A stretch of DNA of 64,000 bases. Source: Ditylenchus dipsaci. Taxonomy: Eukaryota; Nematoda; Chromadorea; Rhabditida; Anguinidae. The stretch covers positions 24,415 to 88,414 of the forward strand of contig SADC01000437.1 in NCBI GenBank assembly GCA_004194705.1, in the 5' to 3' direction. A model generated the notes under the pieces. The model had not been told where the DNA came from. It saw only the letters and a list, made by a program, of their open reading frames with translations, and made no database searches. The translations under genes were made by a program, and so were the position numbers. Shown piece by piece: positions 1 to 14,700 of the stretch (position 1 is its first letter; every line of letters starts with the position of its first letter).

Positions 1-505
1 ATCGAGCTATCAAACTCCACTGAATCATTTGAAAAATGTAGAAATTTAGTGGTTGGAGAAATATTACAAAAACGAAAGTTACTTCATTCTAACCCCTAAA
101 TCTGTACGTTTCCGTAATTATTTAATAGATTTTGATAGCTCGTCATAAAACTGAGATCCTGGGCTACACGATAGTCAAAAAAATTTCAAAAAATAAACGT
201 ACAAATTGAGAAAAAAAACTTTCAATTTCTGATAATAAACTACTCACTATTTTTTACATACCAGAGTTTATTTATCAAATCAAATTTATTGGACAAACAA
301 AGCATGTTGTGCTCTTGCTCTTTACGCCTAAAATAATTTTTGCGCTCAGGATGATTGCTCCTAACTTCAACATTCGCTAAGGTCAAAATTCTAATCAAAA
401 ACAATTTTGAGGTTGTGATTTGTATGGTTAATTGAGAAAAGTACTTTTTCGTTTCTTTTGATAAATAATCGGTTATATTCCGTGTGTGTTTCACTAAAAC
501 ATGCT
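1..505. other. intergenic, no gene seen
   Basis: A+T-rich sequence without a convincing exon. The only structure is a weak inverted pair, GAGCTATCAAA near 4-14 and TTTTGATAGCTC near 131-143, which may be the arms of a decayed foldback. Confidence 0.5.
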
Positions 506-653
506 TACAGTCGAGACTCGATTTAACGATCACCTGGGTCGGTCCCTTCAATAATAAATTCCGTCAAATTAGCCCTCGATTCAACGATCACTCTCGATTT
601 AACGACCACCTGGGTCGGTCCCAGGGTGATCGTTAAATCGAGACTCGACTGTA
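506..653. mobile_element. pogo-like MITE, TA target
   Basis: It starts TACAGTCGAGACTCGATTTA and ends with the inverse, closing in CGACTGTA. The arms repeat the box GATTTAACGATCACC, and the centre carries a GGGTCGGTCCC-type motif. Short non-autonomous element with no coding sequence; the ends resemble Tigger/pogo-type termini. Confidence 0.75.
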
Positions 654-741
654 TACCACTTTTTGGTTTTTAAAAACGGCTTTTACACGTACTAAATTAG
701 TGTACAACGTTTGCAATTTCAACAGTGTTCTATCCTAGAAA

Positions 742-1420
742 TACAGTCGACTCTCGATATACCGTATTTCCTCTAATAAGCGGCGCACCCCCTACTTTAA
801 GGGCCTATATCTCAGCTCAGAGAATTTTTATTCCAAAGCTGTTTGATACGTTTTCTTAACTCCCACGAGCTCTACCGATTCCACTTTTAAGATTTTAGTT
901 GAGCACCCGAAAATCTCGAAATCGAATTCCAAATTTTCCGATTTTTGGGGGTTTGAATAATAAGCGCGCCGGCGCGCTTATTAGAGGAAATACGGTAAGC
1001 ACACATTAAAGCCAATTTGGTTGGTAAGCAAAGAAATAGGGCAAATAATACCTTCGATATAAGCACACTCCATATAAGCACACCTCGGGCCGGTCCCAGG
1101 CCAGTAAAACTCCTCGATATAAGCACATGCGCTTATTTATGGGATAAATGTTGACTTGAATCGTAAATAAGGCGTTAAAACCTTGCCACGTAATATTTTC
1201 ATTTCAAAAAAGAGACCTGGTGAACGAAAAACAGAGTAAACTCACAAATTTCTTTTCAGTTATTTAACTTTTCAGTTGTTATGTGTTTGAAATAAATCTT
1301 CGATATGATGTGATTTTTCTCGATACTTTTTGGTCATTCTCTTTCAAAAAAAGATCAGTCTCGATATAAGCACACTTTTGCCCGGTCCCCAGAGTGTGCT
1401 TATATCGAGAGTCGACTGTA
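742..1420. mobile_element. pogo-like MITE, GATATAAGCACAC variant
   Basis: The ends are TACAGTCGACTCTCGATAT and its inverse at 1400-1420. The arms repeat a GATATAAGCACAC box. A second MITE (760-997) has inserted into a TA of the left arm. The intact right arm shows the uninterrupted site, so the order of insertion is clear. Confidence 0.75.
760..997. mobile_element. TACCGTATTTCC-family MITE nested at TA
   Basis: Terminal inverted repeats TACCGTATTTCCTCTAATAA, followed by GC-rich GCGGCGC-type subterminal boxes. The target is a TA dinucleotide in the arm of the surrounding pogo-like MITE, consistent with Tc1/mariner/pogo target preference. At least five fairly complete copies and several single ends of this family lie in the window. 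Confidence 0.75.
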
Positions 1421-1435
1421 TTAAATAAATTTCGT

Positions 1436-2056
1436 TTCGTATCTGAGACATTCGCATTTGACAGTATTGGCATTCGTAAAATTTAAAAGGATAAATCTTT
1501 TTCTGTCTGCTTTTTTAAAAAAAAAGTGCCCGTTTTTGTTGTTTTAATGTGCCCGATATTTTATTTTTTCTGGCCATTTTGCTGAAAAATGCCCGTTTTT
1601 TTGGATTTTTTTTTGCCTGCTGTTGTTAAAAAGTGCCTGTTTTAGGATAGAATAGGCTCTATGCCATGAGAGCTAATATTCGAACATTTGTGCTCAAATT
1701 TAAATAAAACGGCACTTTTCAACGAAAGCGAGCAGAAAAAAAGCCAAAGCGCGCACTTGAAATCATTCTTAATATAAACTCAAAAAACGGACAGAAAGAA
1801 GCTAAAAGCGGCAGAAAAAAGCCAGACACGGGCAGAAAAAAGTCTCGTCCAATTAAAATTGTGTTCTTGGCGTTTTTTTTGGCCCACTTTTGCATTCCAC
1901 TCTTGGGTAAGCTACTACTCATTTTGTAGCTAGTGAGATGAGTTACAAAATGAGTGGTTAATTGCCCAAGAGTGGACTGCGAAAAGTAGGCTAAAAAAAC
2001 AACGCCAAGATTACATTTTTGTGAATGCGAATGTCTCGAATGCGACACGGCCATCT
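1436..2056. repeat. foldback repeat
   Basis: The outer arms share GAGACATTCGCATT (about 1445 and, inverted, about 2027). An inner near-perfect palindrome spans 1861-2015 around CTCATTTTGTAGC. Short AAAGTGCCCGTTTTT-like units repeat at 1525-1650. Non-coding. Confidence 0.6.
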
Positions 2057-2714
2057 CTCGTACCTCCTCTGTACCCTCAAAGCCATCTATAGTTTTGAAA
2101 AATTGAATTCAGCCATTGGTTTTGAAAATTAATAAGAAATTTACTTTAATACATAACTGTTCCTATCCAACTGTCTATTGCATTTGGTAATTTGAATTGA
2201 CGCAGTAGGGGTTCCAAGTAATTTGCCAGACTTCAAGAGCCATACCTTTTGACTATTTTCACTATCAGCCGAAACCACAGAGGATCAATGAAATATCGAA
2301 TTTTGGACATTATATATCAAATTAAATTTTTGGCGCTAGTATAGAATACCCCCCCCCCAAAATCCAACTTTTTAAAATTGCTGTAACTACCCTTGCAAAA
2401 ACAAGTTTAGGCTTAGTCCTTAGGCTTGGGGGTAGGCCAGCGTACAAAAGTTGTGACTATGTGAGAGTTTGCGCACATTTCCGGGGTCTGGGGCATAAAT
2501 TTGGGTAGTCTTTACTTAAGTTTTAGAAGGAAAATTTTGGGGAGGGGGGCGGGGTATTTTATACAAGGGTCAAATTTTTCTATTTTCGAAAGTAAATGCG
2601 AAAAAACAATTATGGCTTTTTGAAATTAGGCGAATAGGTTGTGCATAACTGTATAATAATTGTATTATTTGCTTGAAATCTCACCACTAAGCTTAATAAC
2701 ACTGAATTTTGCAG
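2057..2714. other. upstream region of the SEC14-like gene
   Basis: No gene is recognised. A degenerate TTAGGC-type stretch lies at about 2405-2440, with long C and G runs near 2347 and 2542. The first recognisable SEC14-like exon begins after an acceptor ending at 2714. A promoter or 5' exon could lie here or further left but cannot be identified. Confidence 0.4.
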
Positions 2715-5700
2715 AACCGATTCTGAACAAATGCCCAATTCGAGCAAACCCCCAGCAGCAGTGCCCTTCTAGTGGCAACCCTCCTGCTCCCCCTCCCGGC
2801 ATTCTCAGAAACTCCAGCTCCTCAGCCAACCTGACCAACCCTTCCTTCAACCGCCCACTCACCGACCTGGAAAAACAGCAGATTATGGACTTGAGAAAAA
2901 TAGTGCCAGACTTAGCCATGTGGACGATGCCTACATCCTCCGCTGGTTGCGCTCCAAGGAAGGCCGTTTTGATGAGACTGCTGATGGTCTGAAGAAGAAC
3001 ATGGTGTTTAGAAAAGCCTGGGACCTGGACCGAATTGAGCGATGGACTGCTCCAGAGGTAGGATTAGAAAAATTACAAATTTGTTTTCTTGAACGAGACT
3101 CCAATACGGTTCTTCGACTCAAAATTTCCACAAATGCATCGGAATTTTGGCAAATTATGCGGCTGAAATTTGGAAAGAAACGAAAATTTTTAACCATTCT
3201 ATAAAACAAAAAGTGAAGGGTTGCGCGAAATTTCACTAACACGATTTGCGAGTTTCGGAGAATGAAATCCGGATCTGGAATCCAGATTCTGGATCAGCCC
3301 TGATGGACCATAAAAAAGCCGACCCCAATTTTTTCTAAGTTTTAATTTGTTCATTCTTAAAGGTCAACATTTTCTTTTAAAAAAGGTTGACTGTATCGAA
3401 ACAAAGACCTCCTTTGTCGGCACTGTAACTTTGCCTCACATGGGAAACATTTTTTGACATTTAGAAAGAAACTAGAAAATATGGAAACATTTTTGAACTA
3501 GGTGATATTTCCACCAAAATTTGTTTGCCAAACCGACATTTGCGCCATCAATTTACTTTATATCTCGCTTTTTTCATTCGTCTTCTGTTTCTCGTTGTTC
3601 TGTTTTTTGCCAAAATGACATGAATTTTCGACCAAATGTTATCCAACTCGATCGTTCATACAACGAGAAACAGAAGACGAAATGAAAAAGCGAGATATAA
3701 AATAAATCGACGGCGCAAATTTCGTTTTGGCAAAAAACTCTTCGCGAAAATATCACCTAGCCCATTTTTGAGGTACAGCAGCCCTCGATATTAGTTAGGC
3801 ATCTAGGGTTACCTTTACATCTAGGATTGACTGTATAGCAAAAAATTTTAATTTTCGCTTTATAATACTTCACTGGTGATCTTTTTGAAATTTTTTGTTT
3901 TGCACCATGATATATCGTGGCTTTCTTGATTTTTCAAAATCCCAATTTTACGCGTTCTGACTAAAATTTTCGCAAAGGCCATTAGGTTAAATTTTGACAA
4001 TTTTTAACTATCACTTTTCTAATTTTTGGTAATTCTCCTACAATTTTTTTCCTTTTTTTAACTCCATATGACAGCGTGAACTTGGCTCTTTGGCAGGATT
4101 TCAATCTGTACTTATTCATAAGATTTGTACTGGTGTTAGGATTTTTTTTTTAGAATTTTAAATCAAAATTTTTGTGGCCCAAAAGGATAAAATAGAATAT
4201 TTTTTGCCGAAATACCCTAATTTCGGGAAAATGTGCTTATTTTCAAAATTTTCAAATCGTTGCCCTGCCCTTTGGCGATTCTCAATCAAATAATTTCAAA
4301 ATTTGGATTTGAAAATAATTTCAAGCTGCTTCTCGATCAAAAACTACTTTTATTATTTTTATTTACAATTTGATTGCAGATTTTGGAGAAGTACTGCGGC
4401 TATGGTTTCCTGTTGGATCGGGAGGCAACCCCATCCTCATGTCTCTACTTGGCAACATGGATGTTGAAGGTGAGCATATACAACACATTTCCAGTTATTG
4501 CACAACAACTATGTCCAACGACCTCGCTAACAGCATTCCTACTATAAATAGTAGTGCTGGTGGTGGTAACGTGGGTAAAACACATAGGGGTTGACCTTCG
4601 CAAAGATGCTTTTCTAATTCAAACACTCCAATCCTGTTTTTTCACCATCCTCCTTAGAAGAACTAAAATGTTGGAATAGGAGGCTAAATCTTTCCGTTGA
4701 TGCACTAGAAAAAGAATGCTGCAACCGGAGATGCAGGAGATTCTTCAGGGATAGATACATACACTTACACATATAAGCTGGGTGAATATAGCAGATCAAT
4801 TGAAACTAAATAGCTTGGCGGATTAGAGGTCATCAATAAATTTTAAACAAAATTCACAAAATAAGTTGAGGGCGCAAACAATAAATTTGAGAGCGTAAAT
4901 GAGCAATTTGAGGGGTATACCAACGACCGGTACACATTATGACGGGTACAACGACCGGTACAGTGCCAAATTTTGCCTTGGTCCCCCTGTCAATTTTTAA
5001 AAAAAATTTTCGATTTTTTATTTTTTTTTGCGCACTTAGACTTAGGTTTAGGCAAGAGTAGGCCAGCAACCGTTAGGACGGACTCAAACGTGTGGTTTAA
5101 GCATACCTTTTTAACTTTTACAAAAAAAGTGTACCCGGTCGTTGTACCCGGTCATAATGTGTACCCGTCGTAGGGCAGTCATGTGGATGGTTTCTGCTTT
5201 AAAATGTTGGCTTTTGCAATTTTTAGTAATACCTCCCTCGGAGGGCAACTTTTTGGATTACTTTCACAAATCGAAATTCCTGAACAGCGTACCCTAATGA
5301 TTTTTTCAGCGTAGAGACATTTGCTCAAAGATGAAACTTTTTTCATTTTCGAGCAAACTTTTCCAAATTTGAAGCTTGGTCCCCTGCTGATTTTTTTCAA
5401 TTTTTTTCGATTTTTTTAAATTTTTACGCTTTTAGGGCAGCGCATATCAGCGTGGACTCAAACGTGTGGTTTAAGCATTTTTTTGAACTGAGAATTTTTC
5501 CAAAAAAATCAACAGGGGATCAAGGCATTAAAAAAGTTTCATTTCGAGGAAACGTCCATGCACCTTTTTTTTCAGAACAAGAATATAAATTATGAAAAAA
5601 TTTCTTATAATAATAATTCAATATTTATTGTTTTATGCTTTTTTACAAAACTTCCAAAAAGTTGCAAATTTAAAAAACAAATCGCGATTCTAAAATGTTC

Positions 5701-8700
5701 GCAACTTGCGGTTTGCGCATAAAATTTTACAAATAATAATTCATGTGAAAGTAGTCGAATCAAGATGACTATTGTCAGTTTTCAAAAAGAAATAAAAAAG
5801 TTTTAAAAGTGCAAAAAATGTGTTGGGTTCGATTCTCACCTGTGACGTGCACACTTTTTTCTGATCCATAGACAAATCTTCCCAAATAGAACAATTTTGA
5901 GATTTCTTGTTCTTTTTCTATTGAAATTGAGGGCAGAATCATCTGCTGAGTGGAAACCATTGTGCAAGTAGGGATTGTTGTGTGGATTTTGGAAGCTTCC
6001 CACAATAATTTGGTTCACTGAAAAATTGAATAGAAAGAAAATTTTGAAATGTTTCAGGGATGCTGCGGTCAGTCCAATCCAAAGACTACATCAAGTTCTC
6101 CCTGGCTGCTATTGAAAAGGGCATTCAGTTGTGCAAGGAAAGAGCTCTACAGGTATTACTAAATCACAAAGAAGCAAAATTGATAAGGGATAGAGTTTCA
6201 TTTTACAGTCCAAATTGCAAATTTTTTAGGTCAAAATATTTCGAAAACAGGGGAAAACCGAACAATATCACAAATTATTATTTTTATTTACCTTTATTTT
6301 TAAACCACAAAAACCACGCAAATAATTTGTCACAAAGAAATCTACATTTGTTTGAAAAAAAGGCAGAAATCCCTTTTACCGACTGGCCCAAAAACGTGTT
6401 CTAACGACTCTTAGCAACGTTTTATGGCTTTAAATGGATGGAAAACACGAAAAAACTATTGTGAATGCCATTTTAGAGAAAAAAAAAGTTTGCAAAATTT
6501 TGTTGAAAAATAATACCACCTTTATGGTCGAAAATATAGGTACCTGGATGCCTATAAAAAGGTATTCTATAATTTTTTCTAGAAGTCTAATTTAGACAAA
6601 CGGTTTTTATAGTCATCTTGGAAAAGTATACATTTAGTTTGGTATGTACAGGGTGGCCCCCTGCAATGTCAAAAACAGGATTTTTGGTTAGTCCCTCATT
6701 TGGGTTGCGCTTTTCCTATCCAGAGACCAGGACCCAAACTGCAGAGGTACTGAGTGAAAGGCGTGTTTTCAAGTTACAGTTGCCGACACCCAAAAAGTTC
6801 GTTCCCACCTAGGGTCCGACACTTTTTTTAGCTCGATTTTCGAAAACTTTTGACCGTTTCCTTTTGACAGTCTGGTCGCAAATATCGCAAGGATTCCGAT
6901 TTTGCCGATCGTTTTTCAGAATCATGAAATTTTTCTCTTCGAAAAATCCAAATCTCGATTTAACGACACCCTTTTATCAAAAATAGTGTCGTGAAATCGA
7001 GATTTGGATTTTTTGGAGAGAAAAATTTCATGATTCTGAAAAACGATCGGCAAAATCGGAATCCTTGCGATAAAAATATTGACTGTCAAAAGAAAAAATT
7101 CAAATGTTTTCGAAAATCGAGCCAAAAAAATTGTCGGACCGTCGGCGGGAACGAAATTTTTGGGGTGTCTTTAAATCGAGCAGCAACTGTATATACCAAA
7201 CTATATTATGCTTTTTCTAAGACGATTGCAAAAAAACCGTTCGTCGAAATTCAACTTCTACAAAAAATCATTAGCTTTTAAAATGCTGGGCCCGTACTCG
7301 TTAGCGCTAGGATTAAAGCTAGAATTTAATTCTAATTCTAATCAGTCTCAAACGAGTACGGATTGGCTAGGATTAGAATTTAATTTTAATCGAGACCCCA
7401 ACTGTTCCAACGAGTACCGATTGGCTAGGATTTCGGCTAGAATTTAACATAAAAGAATGCTTTAAACTAAGCATTTGTAATTCTAAACACAGGCCGCAAG
7501 TTTAAAAAACCGTTTAAATTGATTGAAAATGAATTTCTTCTATAGACATTAAACAACCGTGAATATTGAAATAAGGCCCATTTGTAATTCTAGCCGTATT
7601 CATAGCTGGCCTAACGAGTACGAATCCGCTAGGATTAGAATTAAATTCTAGCTTTAATCCTAGCAGCTAACGAGTACGGGCCTGGGAATTTCTCAAAACA
7701 ACCTGGTTAAATTTTAATTTAATGTAAGCTGTTGATGTAAGCTGTACAATTCAATATTTTCTTGCTAAAAATATACACCTTATATTAGACCAACCGACCA
7801 TTCGAGCAAATGATGTTAGTATTTGATCTAGACCACATTACAAGTGCCCACTACAGTTCCAAACAGTTTGCATCCTCATTCACCACCCTTGTCCTCTTGT
7901 TCCAGGTTTATTGTATTGGGTACATTACCGTTTTCATTTGCTTGTTCAGGAACACTATCCACTGGTGCTCCGAAAAATCCTAATCATTAGAGCACCGGAG
8001 ATGGCCCGCATAGCTTTTAACTCGATGACCCCCTTCTTGTCCTCAGCCATCCAAGCCCTGATTGAGATGCCCTCGGAGGAGGGTTGGCAGTTGGCCCTTA
8101 GCCAATATGTGGACTTGAACGCCTGGCCTATGCATTGGGGAGGGCAACTAGAAGAAAATGGTGATCCCAAGTGAGTCAACGTTTAAGATTACAAAAAAAC
8201 TATATTTTCCTTCTTCCTGAACCAATAACTGAACTGAATACCTGAAAAATAAAAAGTCGTAGTCAAGGGCATAAATTTACTAGATTAAACCATCTTTTCA
8301 AATGATATTTTAAAAGTGTTTTTGTTTCGAAAAGAATTCAAATATCGAAATATTTTTTCGAGTATCCTGGCCCATTTTTTTCGTACAGCTCACACATGCG
8401 ATTGCTCATGCTTGAGTATAATTTTGTGTTTGTCAGTCGGGTAATGCGACTCGTGTTTCCGATTGCTCTGGTACGGCGACTTCATTTCTCGTGTTTTAGT
8501 TTATCTCTGCTTCAAATCTCATCTGCTCTGAATTTGAAATGGCTCGTACGAAGATGGCCTCCAACAAGAAAGCTGATGCCAAGGGATCCCAAGAGGTGCC
8601 GGTCAAGACTGCTGGGGTGGACAAGAAGGAAAAGCGCAAGAAGGCTCGCAACGAGACTTTCGCCTCCCACATCTATCGTGTTCTCAAGCAGGTGCATCCG

Positions 8701-11700
8701 GAAATTGGCATGTCATCGCAGGCTATGTCCGTCATGAACTCCTTTGTTCGAGTTGGTCTTATCTCCCCATTACTATATTTTGATTCTAATTCCTGGTTTT
8801 CGTAGGACATCTTCGAAAGAATCGCCGCTGAGTCTGGTCGTCTTGCTCAGCACACTCGCCAAGCCAAGCACCAGAAGAACTCGTCCATCTCGTCGCATGA
8901 AGTCCAGACTGCTGTTCGTCTCGTCTTGCCAGGTGAACTGTCCAAGCATGCTGTCTCCGAAGGAACTAAGGCCATGGCTAAGTATGTGGCTTCCAAAGGC
9001 GAGAAGTGAAGACCCTCGGTTCGAAGAAGCAACTATGCGTTAATCTCGTCTGCTCGTTACTCCAAATGTCCTTTCAAGGGCTAATTGTTTTGTTTGTTCC
9101 GTTGAGAAATAAATTGAATTGCTTTGATTTTCCTATTTTTTTTCTTGAGGCGCCAAATAATGGCTGTATTGGGTTTCGATTTAATTAGTTTCAAAATGTG
9201 CGAGTTTGAATTTTTCCGTTTTCGGGTTTTTCCTTTTCGAATATTTCTTTGTTCAAGAGCGGCTTTCGAGAATTTCCGTTTTCGAAAATTTTGTTTTCAA
9301 AAACATACGTTTTCAAAAAAAATTTTACGATTAATTTTTTTATGAATATATACTTTTATGAGCTATCTTGTTTGAAATGTCCTGAGTTCATACATAAATC
9401 ATGAGGTATTCATTTGATTCACGAGGCTTCGCACATGTTTTGCTGACATGGTTTTTCAGAAAATAGCCTGATCACAACTGACCTACTTTAACCCCTCCGG
9501 TCTCCGAAAGCTCGGATGTTTTAATGTATAGATAAATGTATCTATGTCTATGGTCTATATCTATGGTCTATGATCTATATGCGACGAGAATCATGAATCA
9601 TGAAATCATGAATCATGAAATCATGAATCACGAGAATCATGAATCATGGAATTTCAGAATCATGAAATTTCTCGTCGCATGAATGATCTATGATCTATAT
9701 CTATGGTCAGGTGGATATCCACCTGGCTCACCTGAAAAAAAAAATTTTTTTGAATTCAAAAACAAACTATCCTCTCATACGCAAAATTGTGTGGCGAATC
9801 TTGTTTGACAGGACCAAAACTTTATTTTCACCCAGCCAAACCCCAAACCTGGGCTAGGTACCACCTGGTCAGGTGGATATCCACCTCTAGATAGCCTGAA
9901 AATAAAATTGAGTCAGATTCAAAAACAAAATGTCCCATCATACGTAAAATCGTGCAGGTTATTGGGTTTATTAGGACCAAAATCCCGATTTCACCTACCC
10001 AGACCACAAAACCCGAAACGGTACCTTCTGGTCAGGTGGATATCCACCTGGATGGCCTGAAAAATGAATTATTTTTCAAATAAAAACAAACCATCCTATC
10101 ATATGCAAAATCGTTGACGGAATTAGGTAAAAGTCCCGATTTTTTCCACCCAAACCTCAAAACCTGGAGTGGGTACCATCTGACCAGCTGGATATTCAGC
10201 TGGATGACCTGAAAAAATATTATTCGTTATTTTGACAAACAAACCATGCGTTCATATGTGGAATCGTGTAGGGAATTGGGTTAAATGAGACCAAAACTCT
10301 GATTTCACGCACCGAAATCCCAATATTCCGGGTAGGTACCACCTGGCCAACTGGACCACCAAAACCAAGTGGTCGGTTCAGACTAAAAAATTTAAATTCC
10401 CGCAAAATTTTCTAAAAACTGACGTTGAAGGTTCGAACCCCTGTGGCTGCGAAGAATACTATTGAGGTGGTTTAGATACTATTCGGTATGGAATAATTCG
10501 GTATGAACCAATTCGGTGTCGATCAATTCGCTAAACGCCCGTAATTGGATATCCACGTGGACTAAGGTACCTACCCCTGATTTTAGTGGTCGGGTAGGTG
10601 AAATCGGGATTACGGTCTTATCAAACCTAATTCACCACATGATTTTACATTTGATAGCATGGTTTATTTTCGATTTATTTTTTATTTTTCAGGCCATCCA
10701 GGTGGATAACCACCTGACCAGGAAGTACCTACCTGGATTTGGGTTCGGGTGGGTGAAATCGCAGTTTTGGTCCTATCAACCCTGATTCACCACAAGATTT
10801 TACGTCAGAATTAAGAGTTTGAATGTGAAACTTTGACTGTGACTTTTAAAGATACTGGTGAAGAACAGTCAAAGCAGTCGATAAACTATATACTTGTATA
10901 AGACTGAGCTGAAAAGTAAGTTCCCGAAAACATGATTCTTCGAACCCCATTTTCTCCAAAACCGGTAATTTCGAAACTCATTTTATCAAAAATAGAAATT
11001 TTCGAAAAAAAATTGTTCGAAAATGGAAAAAACCGAAAACGGAAAAAACCGAAAACGGAAAAAATCGAAAACGGAAAAAATTCAAACTCGCACATTTCGA
11101 AACTAATTAAATCGAAACCCAATACAGCCCTAAATAATCACGAAGGTAAAACAGCGATTGGGTACAAATTGTGATTGGGTACACTTTTTTCGGTGAAATT
11201 CGGTAAAACAGCGCTGAAAAACATCGTAAAAAAGTGTACCCAATCACAATTTGTACCAATCGCTGGGCAGTCAATCACGAATGAAGTAGGCTCCTTCGTG
11301 TCTTTCTTTAAGAATTGGGATTTTCACTGTATTTTCTGTGTTTTCTGACATTTGGATTTCAATCCCGTTCCAGGCCTATTTGGATTGCCATAAAGTTGTT
11401 ATGAGCAGTAGAGCTACATTTACAGCTTAAAAGTTCAGAATCTTTACCATTGTGGAAAAAATATGTTGGATGCTTCTTTTACAAAAATTTAGTATCTGAC
11501 TTCTTTTAGAACTTTTTAAAAATTCTGATTGACCATTCGTTTTACAGCAAAAATTACGGTATAATTCACTCGCTGATCACTAGAGTCCGTCTGTTTCAGC
11601 CTATTCAAACTGTTTTTCAGTTAATTTCGTAAATGTCTATAATGACTTGTTCTTTCTTAATACTGGTCAATGCTTTGATGTTATATAGTTATCAAACATC

Positions 11701-14700
11701 TATTATAGATGTTTGGAAGACTCAATAGAAAAAGAATTCTAATCATCTTTTCCACTCAAAGTATAAATATCTTAAAAAGAGTCAATTACTTGAGAGGGAT
11801 CAACCATTCAAAGGATTATATATTAATTCATTTTATTGCAGATGCCCATCCAAAATCAGGTATGGTCTCGGTCCAGTTCCTGACAGCTACTATGTGGATG
11901 CAGAACATGCCATGCTAGACTACGACCAGCTTACCACAGTCTATGCGGGTGATAAACACTTGATTGAGCTCAAAATCAAATCCAACACTCGCATCAGGTG
12001 ATTCATTTTTATTTTCACCAAAAGTTGTAGATGGTCAAATTGAGATTATAAACAAAAGTGATTATTCATAAGCAGGAAAGTTGTTGTAGCCGACTTATCT
12101 CAGCCGGCAATCTGAAGAAAACCACTGAGAGGTGTATGTGTTGTGTAACACACTCCACTATCAGTCTCAATCAGCATCTTTTTTGCTGGTGGCTAGCCAT
12201 ATCCCCCTGTTTGTACTTTTTCTCTTTTTTTCATAGCTCTCTATCTCAAAACTGCTCTCTTCTATACTTCCACTTTTCGATGGTGTTGTGAGGCGTGTGG
12301 ATCGGCGTGACGACTACAACGAGCAGATTCTTTTTGAAAATAAAAGTGAGAGAGAAATCGATTGTTACACCACACCAAATAGGCTTTTTTCTACCGTTTT
12401 GATGTGGAAAGAATAGTGTTGGGAGTGACATTTTTAGGGATTGTCAATAACAACGAACCAAGACTAAAAAGCAACATGAAATGTTTTTTTTTGTCTGTAT
12501 TTTATCTGAAAAAAATTCCCTGCAAAGTTCGATTCAGTCAAATCTCTCTATAGAGACTCTCAAGGATCGGGCAAAACGGGGTCGTTAGATCGAGAGTAGA
12601 TACGAAGAAAGTCGATTTGACGTGAATGAGGTCATTTGTGACCACACAGTTATGTTTTTCGGGTCGTTGTAGAGATATTCGACTGTACTATAATTTACAA
12701 TACTGGATAACGGAATTTTCAATTTCGGTATTCAAGGTACCGTAAAAAATCTAATTAGATAATTAGGCGATAGTTAAAGGTTTATGGTGTAGTTATATAC
12801 GAAACCCAAGATTAACGTCAAGCTCGGATTAACGTCACCTCAAGCGGGAAGTGGTCTTTTAGCGGTTTTTGTGACTACCGTATTTCCTCTAAAAGGCGGC
12901 TGGCCGCCTTATTTTTCAAACCCCCAAAAATATGAAAATTGTCAATCAAAAATGGTCTTAACTCTGAAATTTAGTCAAAAAAATGAGGGGGCCGCCTTAT
13001 TAGAGCGGGCCGCCTTATTAGAGGAAATACGGTACACACATCAGCTTTGGCGTTTTATAAAATTGTGAGAAGAGCATAAAATGAAAAACCTAAATTAAAA
13101 ATAATATTTTACTAATAACTACTACCACTTTCAGCTGGCAATATATGACAGACGAAGAGGATGTCGGATTTGCTATCTATTACGACAGACCAACAATGCC
13201 AACAACCTGACCGAGATGGAGACTGTCTACCCTACATTCGTCTGGAGTGCTCTCAAGTTCCCATATCCGGCTCTTTGGTGTGTGACCACTCTGGCAGATG
13301 TAAGTCATGACCTAGACCAAAGTGCAAGGTCCAGCTGTACTCTCTCCCAAACCCCCTTTTTAACAACTATCAGATGGGAACTGTTTACAAAGAGCAGCTG
13401 TAGTAAAATTCTCTGCTCTCCTAAATTCATTGATATGTTATTATTGGGGTATCACAGCCTGCAATCCCTTAGTTTAAAGTGTTTTGGAGTGATTGCCCAC
13501 GCACACACCCACTAATGACTGTTGCCGTAGGTGTTGTTTTTTAACTAGGTGAATCATGCGATCACATTGATTTTCTGCTGAAAGGACAGGGAGAAAGTTA
13601 TTTATTGAAGTGGAGATAAAATTAAATAATGCAATTTCAAAAGCTTTGTAATTATAATAGAAAAGAGTGCAGCACCATTGACCATAAGAAATCTATCATC
13701 CCTGTGTTTAAGGGGAGGCTAATCATGATTCATGGCGACTGCTTTGCTGATATCCCGACTCAACTGACGCATTTTAAATTTTTGAAAATATTCAAGCTTT
13801 GAAACTTTTACTACCATTAGGCTACACTTTGAGAAATTCAAATAGGATGAGTAATCAATATCAGAGAGCAAACATGAAGTCTCAAAACACTGACTCGAAC
13901 TACATTAGATTGTACACATATCTGAACCTTCAATAAACATAATTTCCAAGTTTTAGTAGATTAGTCCAATATGATGACAGATGAAGATTGAAGTATTGCT
14001 ATCATCTTCAACTAATTGAAATTTTCAACTGAAACAGGCTCGACAAACATTCGAATTTGAAAATTTTAACTGCATCAGGGAAAAAGTTGTCAACAGACTA
14101 AACAGATCTTTTATTTTGCAATGTTAAATACACCTGGTAAGTAAAGAGTCACTAAGATCTTCACGGAACAGCTTCCTTAACACAGCTCAAAGCAATTCAA
14201 TTTATTTCTCAACGGAACAAACAAAACAAATTAGCCCTTGAAAGGACATTTGGAGTAACGAGCAGACGAGATTAACGCATAGTTGCTTCTTCGAACCGAG
14301 GGTCTTCACTTCTCGCCTTTGGAAGCCACATACTTAGCCATGGCCTTAGTTCCTTCGGAGACAGCATGCTTGGACAGTTCACCTGGCAAGACGAGACGAA
14401 CAGCAGTCTGGACTTCATGCGACGAGATGGACGATTCTTCTGGTGCTTGGCTTGGCGAGTGTGCTGAGCAAGACGACCAGACTCAGCGGCTATTCTTTCG
14501 AAGATGTCCTACGAAAACCAGGAATTAGAATCAAAATATAGTAATGGGGAGATAAGACCAACTCGAACAAAGGAGTTCATGACGGACATAGCCTGCGATG
14601 ACATGCCAATTTCCGGATGCACCTGCTTGAGAACACGATAGATGTGGGAGGCGAAAGTCTCGTTGCGAGCCTTCTTGCGCTTTTCCTTCTTGTCCACCCC

